A stretch of 64,000 nucleotides of DNA from JAJPKK01 sp963802745. GTDB taxonomy: Bacteria > Pseudomonadota > Alphaproteobacteria > Rhizobiales > Xanthobacteraceae. Positions 26,954 to 37,164 of the stretch are shown here, piece after piece (the first letter of the stretch is position 1; every line of letters begins with the position of its first letter). The notes beneath the pieces are model-generated. The model did no database searches. It had not been told where the DNA came from and saw only the letters and a program-made list of their open reading frames with translations. The translations under genes were made by a program, and so were the position numbers. Location: assembly GCA_963802745.1 (NCBI GenBank), contig CAWDKL010000035.1, positions 62,001-126,000 on the forward strand, given 5' to 3'.

Positions 26954-29668
26954 ATGTACAAGAAGGGCATCGAGGGCTTCGCCTATTATCTCGGCATCAA
27001 TTCGCTGGCCGAGGTGGCGGCCAACAGCGACCGCGTCTGCGTGCTGAATATTCTCGGCGGCGAATCCCGCCAGGTGACGCCGGTCAGCCACGCCTTCTCG
27101 GGCGGCAATGTGGTGTTCGGCACCTCGCCCGGCCGCCGCGGCCAGGTGCTGGCAACTCCGAAAGGCGACATCCCGGTCTACAACAATGTGCGCGAAGGGC
27201 TCGATGACGGCCTCGCCTTCAACGCCGGTGTCATCTACCTGCCGCCCTCCGGCGTGCGCGACGGCGTTGCCGAACTCATCCGCGTCAATCCGGATCTGCG
27301 CAAGATCGTGATCATCACGGAGAAAATATCCGTGCACGATGCCCGCGAAATCCGCGCGCTCGGCCAGGCCAACGGCATCGACATTTTCGGCGGCAACTGC
27401 CTCGGCGTTGCGGATTCCTGGAACCGCGTGCGCATCGGCGGCGCGCTCGGCGGCGACGTGCCGGACGAAGTGCTGCTCAAGGGCACGGTCGCGGTATTTT
27501 CCAACTCGGGCAGTTTCACCACCACGATCGCGCAATATCTCGGGACCGAAGGCTGGGGCACCACCACGCTGATTTCCTCCGGCAAGGATATTTATATCCA
27601 TTATGCCCTGCGGGATTTTGCCCATGCGTTCAAGAACGATTCCCGCAGCCGCGCGGCGGTGCTTTATTCCGAGCCCGGCGGCTATTACGAGCACGACGTC
27701 GATTTCGACAAGCCGGTCGTGGCCTGCGTGGTCGGGCGCTGGAAAACCAAGCTCACCCGCGCCGTGGGCCATGCCGGCGCGATGGCCGGTGCCGGCGACC
27801 GCGCCGAGGACAAGGAACGCTGGTTCATGGAGGCGTTCGGCGTCGATGCGCTGTTCACGCCGGAGCGCCCGGTGGTCTCGGCGAAAGGCGCGGTCGTCAC
27901 CAACATTTCCCATATTCCCGCGGCGCTGACCGCGGTGATGAAGCTCAACGGGATCGCCCCCGACTTCGCGCCCCGCGGCAATCTCGCCCTCAAGCCGTGG
28001 ATCGCCAACGACCAGGGACTCGCATTGCCCCCCGAGATCGCCTTGCCGGTCGTCGAGGCGCTCGCGCCCTACAATCTGCAGATCGCGGCGCTGCAGGAGC
28101 AGATCGGCGCGGTGGTGCCGCGCCAGAACATGAAGGACAAGTCCGGCGCGACCGTGATGGATCCGCTCACGCAGGTGACGAGCGTCCACGGCCATTCCGT
28201 GCTCGACCTTGCGGTGCTGCCGCTGGAGGCGAATTTCGCGCTGCCGCTGGTGCACGAGATCGCCGGCGACAACGACCGCGCCATGCTCGACATCGCGGTC
28301 GCGGCCGAGATCAATCTGGTCGGCGATCCGGCGCTTGCCGCCGCCGAAGCGGCACGCGAGGCCGGCAACTCGCCCAACACCGTGATGGCCGCCGCCGTCG
28401 CGATCATCGGACCGCGGCGGGTCGAGCGGGCGCTCGCCTGCAGCCGCGCGCTGATCGACCTGTTCGCGCATTCGGGACTCCAGGACGGCCACGACGAGAG
28501 TTTCGATCTCTCCGCCGTAAAGATCGATCCTCGCACCCGCGCGCTGTTTCTCGCCACGCCCGACGAATCCGCCGATCCGCGCCCCGAGGCCATGCTCGCC
28601 GCCGTGGCGCGGCGCGGCGGCAAATCCGCGTTCCTGAAATTTCTGGAAAGCCTCGGAGGGCGGCCGTCGCGCGACGCGATCCTGGCGGCGATCGCCACCA
28701 CGATCGCCTGGGGCCCGCTGATGCGCAAGCGCATCTCGCGCCTGACCGCGGAGACGCTGCCCTGGTATCTGCGGCTCTACGGCGTGATGATCGGCGCATC
28801 GATTCCCGCCAAGCATCACCGGCATGGCAGCCTGTGGGGGATTTCCCGCGATGAACGCTTCGGCCAGTGGACAATGGCGGATTTTTTGTTCCTGGCCCTC
28901 ACCGGCAAGAAGCCGACCGCAGCGGAAGCGCTGCCGCTGCAGATGCTGATCGGGCTCTTGATCTCGAACGGGCCGGGCTCGATCTCGGCCCAGGGCGCCA
29001 AGGGCGCGGTCTCGGCCGACGGGCCGCAGACACCCGGCCGGGTGCAGATCAACAAGGCCATGCTCGGCTGCCTGACCCACGCCGGCTACAGCCATGGCGG
29101 CAACGGCTACGAGGGCATGGATTTCATCATCGCGCAGTTCCGCGGCACGGACCTCAAGGACCCGACCGATCCCGATCACGGCCTCGACCTCACCGCGATG
29201 GCGACGCGTTTCGCCGAGGCCTATCGCGGCGAAAAGGAGCAATCCAAGGAAGCCGGATCGGTGGAACCGCGCGCGTTGCCGGGCGTGCATCACCCGATCT
29301 TCCGCGGCAAGCCGGTCAATTACGACCCGCGCGAACGTTTCATTGCGGAGTTCATGGCCAAGCGCGGCGATTACAACATCTTCCACGCCTATTACCGCGA
29401 ATTGGTGCAGGCGCTGTACCGCACCGGCGCCTCGCGCTACGTGTTCTGCGTGAACATCGATGCCGTGATCGCGGCGCTGCTACTGGCGATCCTATGGAAG
29501 GATTACAAGTCCGGCGCACTCGCCGAGAAGGACCTCGAAACCGCGGCGTTCAACGTGTTCCTCTACGGCCGCATGATCGGCGCCGCCGCCGAGATCGACG
29601 ATCATCTCAACCGCGGCCGCAACATGGATACCCGCACGCCGCAGGAACAATGCGCGTTCGTGGTGTGA
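26954..29668 (+). CDS. ATP-citrate lyase large subunit-like (CoA ligase + citrate-synthase domain)
   Basis: 904 residues. About 1-330 is the CoA-binding/succinyl-CoA-ligase alpha part, with the phosphohistidine motif GHAGAMAGAGD (His273) and FSNSGSFTTTIAQ. The C-terminal 250 or so residues are citrate-synthase-like (GPGSISAQGAKGAVSADG, GYSHGGNGYEG, HHPIFRGKPVN), matching the citryl-CoA-cleaving half of ATP-citrate lyase. Known bacterial AclA is about 600 residues, so roughly 250-300 extra residues (about 340-620) are unusual. The pair should make acetyl-CoA and oxaloacetate from citrate. No other reductive TCA gene is visible, so a carbon-fixation role is not implied. Confidence 0.82.
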   Translation: MYKKGIEGFAYYLGINSLAEVAANSDRVCVLNILGGESRQVTPVSHAFSGGNVVFGTSPGRRGQVLATPKGDIPVYNNVREGLDDGLAFNAGVIYLPPSGVRDGVAELIRVNPDLRKIVIITEKISVHDAREIRALGQANGIDIFGGNCLGVADSWNRVRIGGALGGDVPDEVLLKGTVAVFSNSGSFTTTIAQYLGTEGWGTTTLISSGKDIYIHYALRDFAHAFKNDSRSRAAVLYSEPGGYYEHDVDFDKPVVACVVGRWKTKLTRAVGHAGAMAGAGDRAEDKERWFMEAFGVDALFTPERPVVSAKGAVVTNISHIPAALTAVMKLNGIAPDFAPRGNLALKPWIANDQGLALPPEIALPVVEALAPYNLQIAALQEQIGAVVPRQNMKDKSGATVMDPLTQVTSVHGHSVLDLAVLPLEANFALPLVHEIAGDNDRAMLDIAVAAEINLVGDPALAAAEAAREAGNSPNTVMAAAVAIIGPRRVERALACSRALIDLFAHSGLQDGHDESFDLSAVKIDPRTRALFLATPDESADPRPEAMLAAVARRGGKSAFLKFLESLGGRPSRDAILAAIATTIAWGPLMRKRISRLTAETLPWYLRLYGVMIGASIPAKHHRHGSLWGISRDERFGQWTMADFLFLALTGKKPTAAEALPLQMLIGLLISNGPGSISAQGAKGAVSADGPQTPGRVQINKAMLGCLTHAGYSHGGNGYEGMDFIIAQFRGTDLKDPTDPDHGLDLTAMATRFAEAYRGEKEQSKEAGSVEPRALPGVHHPIFRGKPVNYDPRERFIAEFMAKRGDYNIFHAYYRELVQALYRTGASRYVFCVNIDAVIAALLLAILWKDYKSGALAEKDLETAAFNVFLYGRMIGAAAEIDDHLNRGRNMDTRTPQEQCAFVV

Positions 29669-29731
29669 TCGCGCGCTCTTGTGCGCCGGGCGAGGGGCCG
29701 GGCGCGCCTCGGCTAGCGTCCTGGAGTTTCG

Positions 29732-30289
29732 ATGCTCGGCACTGTCATTTCGCGGCTGCGAGCCTACGCGGCCAATCCGGACCCACTGGCGTCCGCCGCC
29801 AATACGATCGCGCTGGTGGTCGCCGGCAATCAGCCGTTCTATCCGCTCTACCTGTATGCGATTGCCGGAACGGCGGCGTGGCCTGCATGGCTGACACTGC
29901 TCACGATGCCGTTGTTTGTGGCGATTCCCGCCGTGGTGCGTCGGCATTCGCTCGCCGGCCGGGCCATGCTTCCGGTCGTCGGCGTCGCCAACACCATGCT
30001 GGCCGCGAAGGTGATTGGCGTCGCCTCCGCGGTGGAACTGTTTCTGTTGCCGTGCGTGCTGCTTGCAGCCTTGCTGTTCCGGTCGCGCGAGCGCGCCGTC
30101 ATGGTTCCGATGCTGGCGTTGCCGTTTCTCGCCTATGTGATGCTCGATCCCTTGCTGGGCGCGCCGATGCGGACGTTCGGTGCAGAAGTTCACCGTTCGA
30201 TGGCACGCGTCAACGCACTCAGCGTCGCCGGCCTGACGGCCTGCATCGGCCTCCTGTTCGCCGCGATTCTGGCTGACCGCGAGGGTTGA
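29732..30289 (+). CDS. Integral membrane protein of unknown function
   Basis: 185 residues with about five to six predicted membrane helices: one around 40-60 (YAIAGTAAWPAWLTLLTMPL), then VVGVANTMLAAKVIGVASAV, LFLLPCVLLAALLF, ALPFLAYVML and a C-terminal LSVAGLTACIGLLFAAIL. GGAG lies 7-8 bases before the ATG. It follows the ATP-citrate-lyase pair by 63 bases on the same strand and could share the transcript. Family not recognised. Confidence 0.72.
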   Translation: MLGTVISRLRAYAANPDPLASAANTIALVVAGNQPFYPLYLYAIAGTAAWPAWLTLLTMPLFVAIPAVVRRHSLAGRAMLPVVGVANTMLAAKVIGVASAVELFLLPCVLLAALLFRSRERAVMVPMLALPFLAYVMLDPLLGAPMRTFGAEVHRSMARVNALSVAGLTACIGLLFAAILADREG

Positions 30290-30342
30290 TAGGCGAATCG
30301 TTCATCTCGAAAATAGCGTCTGGAACGGGCACCAAAGCGCAG

Positions 30343-30975
30343 TTATTTCGACACCGGCAATACGACTTCGTTGGTCCGCAAAAACGGTATGGTCCAGGGT
30401 GGATTATAGAACAGGGCACTCGGCGGACCCGCCACTTTCCATTCCGTCGTTTGCAGCGCGTTCATCAACTCGGCGGCATGCGCCGACACCGCGCTGTCGG
30501 CGGTCGAGCCTGAGAATCGCAATACCGCAACCGTCGCGGCCGGCATCTCGACGAGCCGGACGCGCGAATCGGAAGGTTCCGGCAGGTCGGCACGCCCGTA
30601 TGCGGCGGGCATGAAAAACCGCATCACCAGAGCGTGGTCGCCGGACTTGACCTCGACGGGCGCCGTCATCGCAATCTGTGCGCCGGCCGTGTTGATTTCG
30701 ACCGGAGCGGTCATATCGATCTTGCGGCGCCCGGTGTTGGCGCCGAAGATGTAGCCGGCGATCCGTCGAAAGGCCTCGCTGCGGGCGTTTTCCGATGCGC
30801 CGGCGTCAACTGCGGTTTCGGCGGCGATCCGCTCCCGGTATCGCCGGATTTCGATGCGGTCACCGATCCGCTGGATAACCTGGTAATGCGGTTGTTCGAT
30901 CCCGGACGTGCCCCCGAATACGGACGTGATACCGAAGACGACCGATGAAAGGAAATGCAGGACGGACTGGAGCAT
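30343..30975 (-). CDS. SOUL family haem-binding protein
   Basis: 210 residues. An N-terminal hydrophobic segment (MLQSVLHFLSSVVFGITSVF) is probably a signal or anchor. The SOUL/HBP domain follows: YQVIQRIGDRIEIRRY, FRRIAGYIFGANTGRRKIDM, repeated MTAPVEI/MTAPVEV, MRFFMPAAYG and a C-terminal YNPPWTIPFLRTNEV. SOUL proteins bind haem or tetrapyrroles through a hydrophobic groove. GAGGA supports the start at 30975. Confidence 0.9.
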   Translation of the reverse strand: MLQSVLHFLSSVVFGITSVFGGTSGIEQPHYQVIQRIGDRIEIRRYRERIAAETAVDAGASENARSEAFRRIAGYIFGANTGRRKIDMTAPVEINTAGAQIAMTAPVEVKSGDHALVMRFFMPAAYGRADLPEPSDSRVRLVEMPAATVAVLRFSGSTADSAVSAHAAELMNALQTTEWKVAGPPSALFYNPPWTIPFLRTNEVVLPVSK

Positions 30976-31292
30976 AGGGTTTTCCTCAAGCGAGCGATGC
31001 CAACACACGTCCCTCGGAATGATGGGCAAATGCCGACAATTCCAGTGACAAGTTCGTGAGGCGATCGTCGAACCGGCCGTGCCGGAGTTAACGCGACACC
31101 GAAATGGGCGCGCCGTATCAGCGAACGTCCCGGATGGGCGATCGGTTCCCGAACCGAACCCCCGACCAAAACCGCGGCGCCCGGGCTTTCACGCTTCCAT
31201 CGCCAGCACCATCCAAAAGTGGTAAGCGCCCTTGAACACGGATGTTGTAAATGTTACTGAGCGGTAAATTCGTCACGATCGGGGAGCAAGCG

Positions 31293-32619
31293 ATGAAGGG
31301 TTACGCAAGATGCATCTTGTTGACCTTGGTCACCGTCGCCGCCGTCGGATTCGGCCTCTCCGGTTCTTGTGCGCAGACGCCGACTGTCTATCTCCCAAAA
31401 TTTCATGATAGGGCGACAAGGCTTCGCCCGGAAGGAAAACTCGGGCAGGTATTGAGCAAGGAAAGCATAGCGACGACAATTGCCGGTGCGAACGCGTGGC
31501 TGATCGCATATATCTCGTCGGATACGATGGAGAGGAAAACCATTTCAACCGCTTTGGTCGTCGCCCCGAAGGGCAAAATCCCGAGGGCCGGTCGTCCGAT
31601 TGTCGCCTGGGCGCACGGCACAACCGGCACCGCCGAGAACTGCGGTCCGTCGCAGATGATCAACCCCGCACAGCCGCTCAATCAATATTTTTTCATCGGC
31701 GGAAATTCCTGGACCGACTACGGCATTCCGGCGGTCGAAAAGTTTATAAAGCAAGGGTATGCCGTCGTGGCCACGGACTATCAGGGATTGGGCGGCGGCG
31801 GCGTGCATCAATACGCCGTTGCCACGACGCAAGCCCGCGACGTCATCAACGCGATTCGGGCGGTCGGCGCGATGGGACTCGCGGGCGGCAACAAAAATGC
31901 AGTCGTGTACGGCTGGTCGCAAGGAGGCGGGGCGACGATCGCGGCGGCCGGCCTCTCGAACTATATCGCACAGGGCGGCACGGCCTATGACGGCATCGCC
32001 GTCGTCGGATTTGTCGCGCTTGCGCCGCAGGACGTGGCCGTGCTCGCGCCCCACGCTCCGCTCGACGAAGCCGCCGCCGACAAGGCCTTCGAAACCATCA
32101 TTGGGGCATTTTCTGATAATCTCTTTGACTTTACGCATCTCGCGATGACGCTTTGGGCTAACGCAGCTGCGTTTCCCGGCCTCAAACCGACGGACGTTTT
32201 TACCGAAGCGGGTGCGAAAGCCGTTGATGATATCATGCGGGGAAAATGCGTTCACGCCGCCGCGGATACGATAAACTTTACATTCGGGGATAAATACGAA
32301 GAGTCTTCTGAACGAAAAACCGGCGAACACCCAAGCCTGGGTGAAGGCGCTCATTGACGGAAGCGTTCCTCCCACCAAACCCGCCGCCCCCGTGATTATT
32401 TTTTGGGGAACCAAAGATACGGTCGTTGCCCCGCTGATGGGTCAACTTTATCGAGAGCAGATGTGCGCGCTCGGCGGCAACGTAACGCGCGTACAGCTTG
32501 CCGGCGAGCAGACGCATTACAGCACGCCACGTGCCGCCGAAGCTCTCTACCTGCCGTGGATTAAGGACCGGTTTGACGGGAGAGCCGCTGCCGACGGCTG
32601 CAAGGTACTCCCCCAATAA
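31293..32619 (+). pseudogene. Secreted lipase-like alpha/beta hydrolase (LIP family), frameshifted
   Basis: Signal peptide (MKGYARCILLTLVTVAAVGF region), then a LIP-type hydrolase: VAWAHGTTGTAENCGPS, YAVVATDYQGLGG and the nucleophile elbow YGWSQGGGAT. The first frame derails after FTFGDKYEE near 32298; dropping one base restores KSLLNEKPANTQAWVKALID and the rest (VIIFWGTKDTVVAPL with the acid, LAGEQTHYS with the histidine). All catalytic parts are present across the two frames, so a single extra base is the only lesion. GGGGAG precedes the ATG. AT-richer than neighbours. Confidence 0.8.
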
Positions 32620-32731
32620 CCGTCGCGTGACACCGATGTGCATCGGCTAAGGCGACCGCGATCGCCGGGCATCTGCGGCGCACCCCGTCCCCCTGGCGAA
32701 GCGGAGGACCGGGGGAAGAACCGATTGCCCC

Positions 32732-34780
32732 TTACTCCGCCGCGCGCTTGGCCGCCACGATCTGCTCCGCGGTCTTGCCGGTGAGTTCGGCCATGTGATC
32801 GAACTTGAACGTGAAGCTGCCGACGCCGGCGGTGGCGGAGCGCACCTCGACGATGAGATCGCCGATCTCGGTTTCCGGCATCATGGCGCGCACCACGTCC
32901 CAGCCGTCCCAGCCTTCGCGGGTGTCGAAGCCGAGAATTTGGCCGCGGCGGCCCGACAGGATGGCGTTGATCTTGGTCGCGGCATCCGACGGGCAGGTAA
33001 TCTCCACCAGGTGGATCGGCTCCAGCAGCACCGGCTGGCAATGCGGCAGCGCCTCATGGATGCCGATGCGGCCGGCGATGCGGAACGCCATGTCGGAGGA
33101 ATCGACCGCGTGGTAGGAGCCGTCGACCAGGGTCACCGCGATGTCGACCACCGGAAAGCCGAGCGGCCCTTCTTTCAGGGCGTCGATCACGCCTTCCTCG
33201 ACGGAGGGAATATAGTTGCGCGGCACCACGCCGCCGGTGATCTTTTCGTCGAATACGAACCCGGCATTGCGCGGCTGCGGCTTGATGTCGAGCACCACGT
33301 CGCCGAACTGGCCATGGCCGCCGGACTGCTTCTTGTGGCGGCCGCGCTGCTGGATCGGCTTCTTGATGGTCTCGCGATAGCCGACAGTCGGCTGGCGGCG
33401 CTCGATCGCGATGCCGAAGCGGTCGGCCAGGCGCTCGGTCGCGACCCGCAGATGCATTTCGCCCTGGCCCCACACCACCATTTCGTGGGTTTCGGGATTG
33501 TGGAACATGGTGAGCGAGGGGTCTTCCTCGAGCAGCTTGTGAACCGCGAGGCCGAGCTTCACGTCGTCCTTGCGCTCCTTGGCGGAAATCGCAATCGCCA
33601 GCACGCCCGGATAGGGTTTTACCTCCGCCACGGCGGCATGCGGCTGCTTGCCGGAGGACAGCGTGTCGCCGGTCTTGGCGTGTTCGAGCTTGCCGAACGC
33701 GACGGTTTCGCCGGCCTCCGCGGGTCCGCGCTTTTCGGTCGTATGTCCGATGAGCTTGAATACGCCGGAGACCCGGCCCGCCTCCCCCTCGGGCGAGTTC
33801 AAGGTCACGCCGTCGCCGATCTGGCCGGAGAGCACCCGCGCCACCGACAGCTTGCCGCCGTGCGTGGTGTGGAACGTCTTCAGCACCGTTGCCACCGCAT
33901 CGCCATTGGCCTTGACGCCGAGCCGCTTGGCGGTCACCGCCACGCCCGGCGCCTCGTGACGCAGCGCCTTCAAGAGGCGCAGCACGCCGTTGGTGCGGGT
34001 GGCGACGCCCATCAGCACCGGGCAGACCAGCCCATCGCGCAATTCCTTGGCGAGATCGTCGAACACGCGGTCGCGCGGCGGCGGCACATCGGCGAGCAAC
34101 TGCTCCATCAGCTCGTCGTCGTGGTCGGCGAGCGTCTCCAGCATGGTGAAACGCGCATCCTTCTCGGAATCGAGCGCCTCGCCGTCGAGCGCGATCACCT
34201 CGGAGGGCGCGTGTTCGCGGTAGACGAAGGCGCGCTCCAGCGCCAGGTCGACGAACCCGTTGACGATGTCGTTCTTCCAGATCGGTATCTGCCGCAGCAA
34301 CAGCGGCACCCGCGACGCCGGCTGCAGCAGGCGCAGGCTTTCGCGGACCTGCTTGTCGGTCTTGTCGATCTTGTTGAGGAACAGAAAGCGCGGGATTTTC
34401 AAATCTTCGAGTTCGCGCAAAATGAGCTGCAGCTGCGCGACCTTGCGGTCGTCCGCCTCGCATACCACCACGGCGGCATCGACGGCGGGCAGCACGGCAC
34501 GCATGTCGTGGACGAATTCCACCGAACCGGGGCAGTCGATGAAGGTGTAGCTGTCGTCCATGAAGGTCGTGGTCGCAACCGTGACCTCGACGCTCATTTT
34601 GTGGTGGCGCGCCTCTTTGCTGGCGTCGCCGACGGTGGTTCCGGCTTCGACCGTGCCCTGCCGCGCAATCGCGCCCGTGCGGGAAAGAATCGCTTCGAGC
34701 AGCGTCGTCTTGCCGCTCTGGAACGGGCCTACCAGTGCGATGCACCTGGGGCCCGCAGGGCCGTTGTCCTTGTCTCCCAT
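32732..34780 (-). CDS. Elongation factor G-like GTPase
   Basis: 682 residues, a complete EF-G architecture: G1 GPFQSGKTT (the canonical GHVDAGKTT is replaced), G3 DCPGSVEF, G4 NKIDKTD, domain II, domain IV (YRETIKKPIQQRGRHKKQSG) and domain V. It belongs to the EF-G-like paralogue group rather than the housekeeping FusA, because no rpsL/rpsG/tuf genes are near and the G1 motif differs. The function of these paralogues is mostly unknown. GAGGGAAG precedes the ATG. Confidence 0.9.
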   Translation of the reverse strand: MGDKDNGPAGPRCIALVGPFQSGKTTLLEAILSRTGAIARQGTVEAGTTVGDASKEARHHKMSVEVTVATTTFMDDSYTFIDCPGSVEFVHDMRAVLPAVDAAVVVCEADDRKVAQLQLILRELEDLKIPRFLFLNKIDKTDKQVRESLRLLQPASRVPLLLRQIPIWKNDIVNGFVDLALERAFVYREHAPSEVIALDGEALDSEKDARFTMLETLADHDDELMEQLLADVPPPRDRVFDDLAKELRDGLVCPVLMGVATRTNGVLRLLKALRHEAPGVAVTAKRLGVKANGDAVATVLKTFHTTHGGKLSVARVLSGQIGDGVTLNSPEGEAGRVSGVFKLIGHTTEKRGPAEAGETVAFGKLEHAKTGDTLSSGKQPHAAVAEVKPYPGVLAIAISAKERKDDVKLGLAVHKLLEEDPSLTMFHNPETHEMVVWGQGEMHLRVATERLADRFGIAIERRQPTVGYRETIKKPIQQRGRHKKQSGGHGQFGDVVLDIKPQPRNAGFVFDEKITGGVVPRNYIPSVEEGVIDALKEGPLGFPVVDIAVTLVDGSYHAVDSSDMAFRIAGRIGIHEALPHCQPVLLEPIHLVEITCPSDAATKINAILSGRRGQILGFDTREGWDGWDVVRAMMPETEIGDLIVEVRSATAGVGSFTFKFDHMAELTGKTAEQIVAAKRAAE

Positions 34781-35130
34781 GATTGCTTCCCTCGCTTCTG
34801 CGGATAACGACTTTGCCGGTCGATGCGGTCATCGTTTCAGGGGCGGGTGGGCTTGGCAAGTATGCTTTTTGTCAGGGATGTGACGGAAAAAATGAGCCTC
34901 CTGGCTGGTTGCCGTGGGCGAGAAGGCGCCAGCCCGCCGCTCTCGCCCGGCACCGTCCGGCCGTTTTTGGGACGAAAAATGACCGGCACAGAGCACCGTA
35001 AGCGGCATAAAAGCACTGTTTCACGTCTGCAGACCGCGCTAATCAATTAGAGAGCGCGGCGAGAACTGGAGTAAGAAGCCATGAACCCGGCGGCGAAACC
35101 TGCGATCGTCGGGCAGCGGATCGATACGCG
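34781..35130. other. Divergent intergenic region
   Basis: 350 bases between the divergent EF-G-like gene and the unknown gene at 35131. An ATG at 35081 with a good GGAG site opens a short ORF out of frame with the following gene; it could be a leader peptide, but there is no conservation evidence. No repeat element seen. Confidence 0.4.
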
Positions 35131-35973
35131 ATGTATGGGTTGGCCTACGTCCTGGTTCCGGCCGAATTCACGTCGCTGCAGGCCGAGCTCGACCGTGCGC
35201 TGGCGCCGTTCCAGCGCGGCGGCGACGAACGGTTTCCCCGTGACAAGCTCGCCTTCGATGATGCGACGGAGGCCCTATTGCGGCTCCACAATAGGAGGGT
35301 TCACTATGATGCCGGCAAGCTGATATGGCGCGACCACTGGCGAGAACCGGATTTCGCCGGCAGCTTCTACCTCGACCTCGCGAAACTGTCGGAGCACATG
35401 GCGGCATGCCGCCTGACTACGTTCGAGGGGACATTCGCCGAGATCGAGCCGGATTTCGACGCGTTCGTGGTCCGGTTCACCCAGTTTTCCGCGCGCGACC
35501 CGGCCACGTTCCGCTACGGGCGATGGCTCAATCCGATCGGCACCTGGGATTGGTGGGAGCTTGGCGGCCGCTTCAATGGAGCGATTCTCGGCGAGCGGCG
35601 TCCCGCCGAAGCGGAGCCCGCGATCTCGTCCGGTCCGAACCCCGGACGGGCGATTCTTGGCAACATCGTCGCTGCTTTCGGCGGCAGGATCAGCGATGAG
35701 CGCTCGCAGATCGAGCTGAATGTCGAGCTGGTGCAGTCCCTGAGGGAGGCCATCGGGGACGCGCCGCGCCGCCTTCCGACCGCCATGGTGCTGCCGGTCG
35801 GAGCCTGCGCGGACGCCGACCGCTGGTTCGACGGCCTCGGCTGGCACGCGATCAGGCCCGGCACGCGGACTGCGCTCGCAGCGCCACCGGATGCGGATTT
35901 CCGCGCCTTGGTGCACGCCGCTTATGGGAGATTTCACGGCTGTGCCGCCGCCGGCGTCGCCTATCATTTTTGA
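35131..35973 (+). CDS. Protein of unknown function (280 aa)
   Basis: 280 residues, cytoplasmic, no signal peptide. Notable stretches are FYLDLAKLSEHMAACRLTTF, the tryptophan-rich NPIGTWDWWELGGRFNGAIL and a C-terminal AYGRFHGCAAAGVAYHF. The DWWELGGRF block recalls a small family of uncharacterised bacterial proteins. I do not assign a function. The ATG at 35131 has only a weak ribosome site, while a better one precedes the out-of-frame ATG at 35081, so the true start or reading frame at the 5' end is uncertain. Confidence 0.65.
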   Translation: MYGLAYVLVPAEFTSLQAELDRALAPFQRGGDERFPRDKLAFDDATEALLRLHNRRVHYDAGKLIWRDHWREPDFAGSFYLDLAKLSEHMAACRLTTFEGTFAEIEPDFDAFVVRFTQFSARDPATFRYGRWLNPIGTWDWWELGGRFNGAILGERRPAEAEPAISSGPNPGRAILGNIVAAFGGRISDERSQIELNVELVQSLREAIGDAPRRLPTAMVLPVGACADADRWFDGLGWHAIRPGTRTALAAPPDADFRALVHAAYGRFHGCAAAGVAYHF

Positions 35974-36191
35974 CGCGCAGCGGCCGTAGCCCGGATTGCA
36001 GGCGCGCGGCGTTTCCTCTTAAGCCAACCGTACCACGCGCCGGAAATCCGGGGCGCCTTCGGTATCCAATTCAAGATCGCAGGCAGCCCCCAGGGTGTCG
36101 GCGCGGGGCGGGGCGTGCTTCATGCATGCGCAACCGCGGCGCGCCGACACCGGGCTACCGGCAAGCGGGGTGCGTCCAGGACGAGCTCGAT

Positions 36192-36911
36192 CTACCCTTC
36201 CATACCGGCGCGGTGCGCCAATTCCTCCGGCGCAAAATTCTCCCCGATCGACATGGCGCAGATGCGCGACAGATGCGTCAGCGGCAGCCCCGTCTCCGCC
36301 GCCCAGGCGTTGAACTGGTCCTGGACCTGGCGCAAATCCTTCTTGGAACTCGGATTCTCCGCAATATCGAGGCCGGCGTCGCGCAGGCAGGCGACGACGT
36401 CGGCGGAGAGCACGAAGGCGTCCTTGCCGAGGAAGCGCAGGAAGAATTGCCCGGTCTTGCCGCCGAGCCGCGCGCCCTTCTTGGCCAGGAGATCCATGAG
36501 GCCGATCTGATCGGTTGGCGGCCAATCGGCCAGGAATTTTGCGAAACTGCCGTGCGCGCCGGAAACCTCCGCGATGAAGGCGGCGTTGGCGCGCACGCTT
36601 GCGATCTTCGCTCCGTTGCGGACGATCCGGGTATCGCTCGCCAGTTGCTCCCAATACTCGTCCGGCTGCGCCAGCAGGCGTTTTGGCACAAAGCCGAGGA
36701 AAGCCTCCTCGAACCCCGGCCATTTGGCTTCGATGACCGTCCAGGCAAACCCGGCAGAAAAGATCCGCTTGGTCATTTCCGCAAGCACCCGGTCGTCCGG
36801 AATGCGGGCGAGCTCCGCTTGGCGCATGAGCTTCGGCAACAGCGCCGCAAGCTTGTCCTCGCCGCCTTTGCGCTTGGCGGCCCGCGCCAAAATGGTCTTG
36901 AAGGGTTGCAC
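36192..36911 (-). CDS. DNA-3-methyladenine glycosylase I-like protein
   Basis: 239 residues resembling the TAG/HhH-GPD glycosylase family: RIFSAGFAWTVIEAKWPGFE corresponds to the conserved F-x-x-G-x-x-W-x-x-I-x-x-K block, with FLRFLGKDAFVLSADVVACL later. TAG removes 3-methyladenine from DNA. The zinc-binding N-terminal cysteine of classical TAG is not seen, so this is a divergent member. I use the GTG at 36911 because AGGAG lies 6 bases before it; ATG-containing longer frames have no such site. Confidence 0.75.
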   Translation of the reverse strand: MQPFKTILARAAKRKGGEDKLAALLPKLMRQAELARIPDDRVLAEMTKRIFSAGFAWTVIEAKWPGFEEAFLGFVPKRLLAQPDEYWEQLASDTRIVRNGAKIASVRANAAFIAEVSGAHGSFAKFLADWPPTDQIGLMDLLAKKGARLGGKTGQFFLRFLGKDAFVLSADVVACLRDAGLDIAENPSSKKDLRQVQDQFNAWAAETGLPLTHLSRICAMSIGENFAPEELAHRAGMEG

Positions 36912-36952
36912 GGCGATCTCCTGACGTAGTGGATCGAGGGTATATCCTAATC

Positions 36953-37060
36953 CCAATACCGTTCACTTGCCCCTAGGATGCGCCCGCTCCGCCGGGAGCG
37001 GCGGATCCCGATAAACGCGTCAAATTACCCCTTCTCCCCATCGTTGTTCACGATCGAGGC
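36953..37060 (+). repeat. Palindromic repeat family B, partial copy
   Basis: It begins AATACCGTTCACTT and continues with GGATGCGC, matching the left end of the element at 38054, and later carries TCTCCCCATCGTTGTTCACGAT, matching that element's inner arm. The arms are degraded and shortened, so this is a decayed copy. Confidence 0.55.
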
Positions 37061-37164
37061 GGTAAGCGAGACGAACGGCGAATGGCGAAGATTTTCAACA
37101 CCTATGCGCGCGCGCCGAAAAGGCGCCGGATGAAGAAACTGTCATCAGCTATCGCCGCGCGACG

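Noticed and set aside
25586..29386. A 1266-codon open frame on the minus strand opposite the ATP-citrate-lyase genes
   Set aside because: It lies antisense to two clear, conserved genes; its translation is histidine/arginine-rich and low in family signals, the usual shadow of high-GC coding DNA.
25640..29668. Malate-CoA ligase (MtkAB) or plain succinyl-CoA synthetase
   Set aside because: Both subunits are too long and the second ends in a citrate-synthase-like domain, which those enzymes lack.
35081..35323. ORF with a good GGAG site just before the 280-aa unknown gene
   Set aside because: Out of frame with the better-looking downstream protein and arginine-rich after the first 20 residues; kept only as a possible leader peptide.
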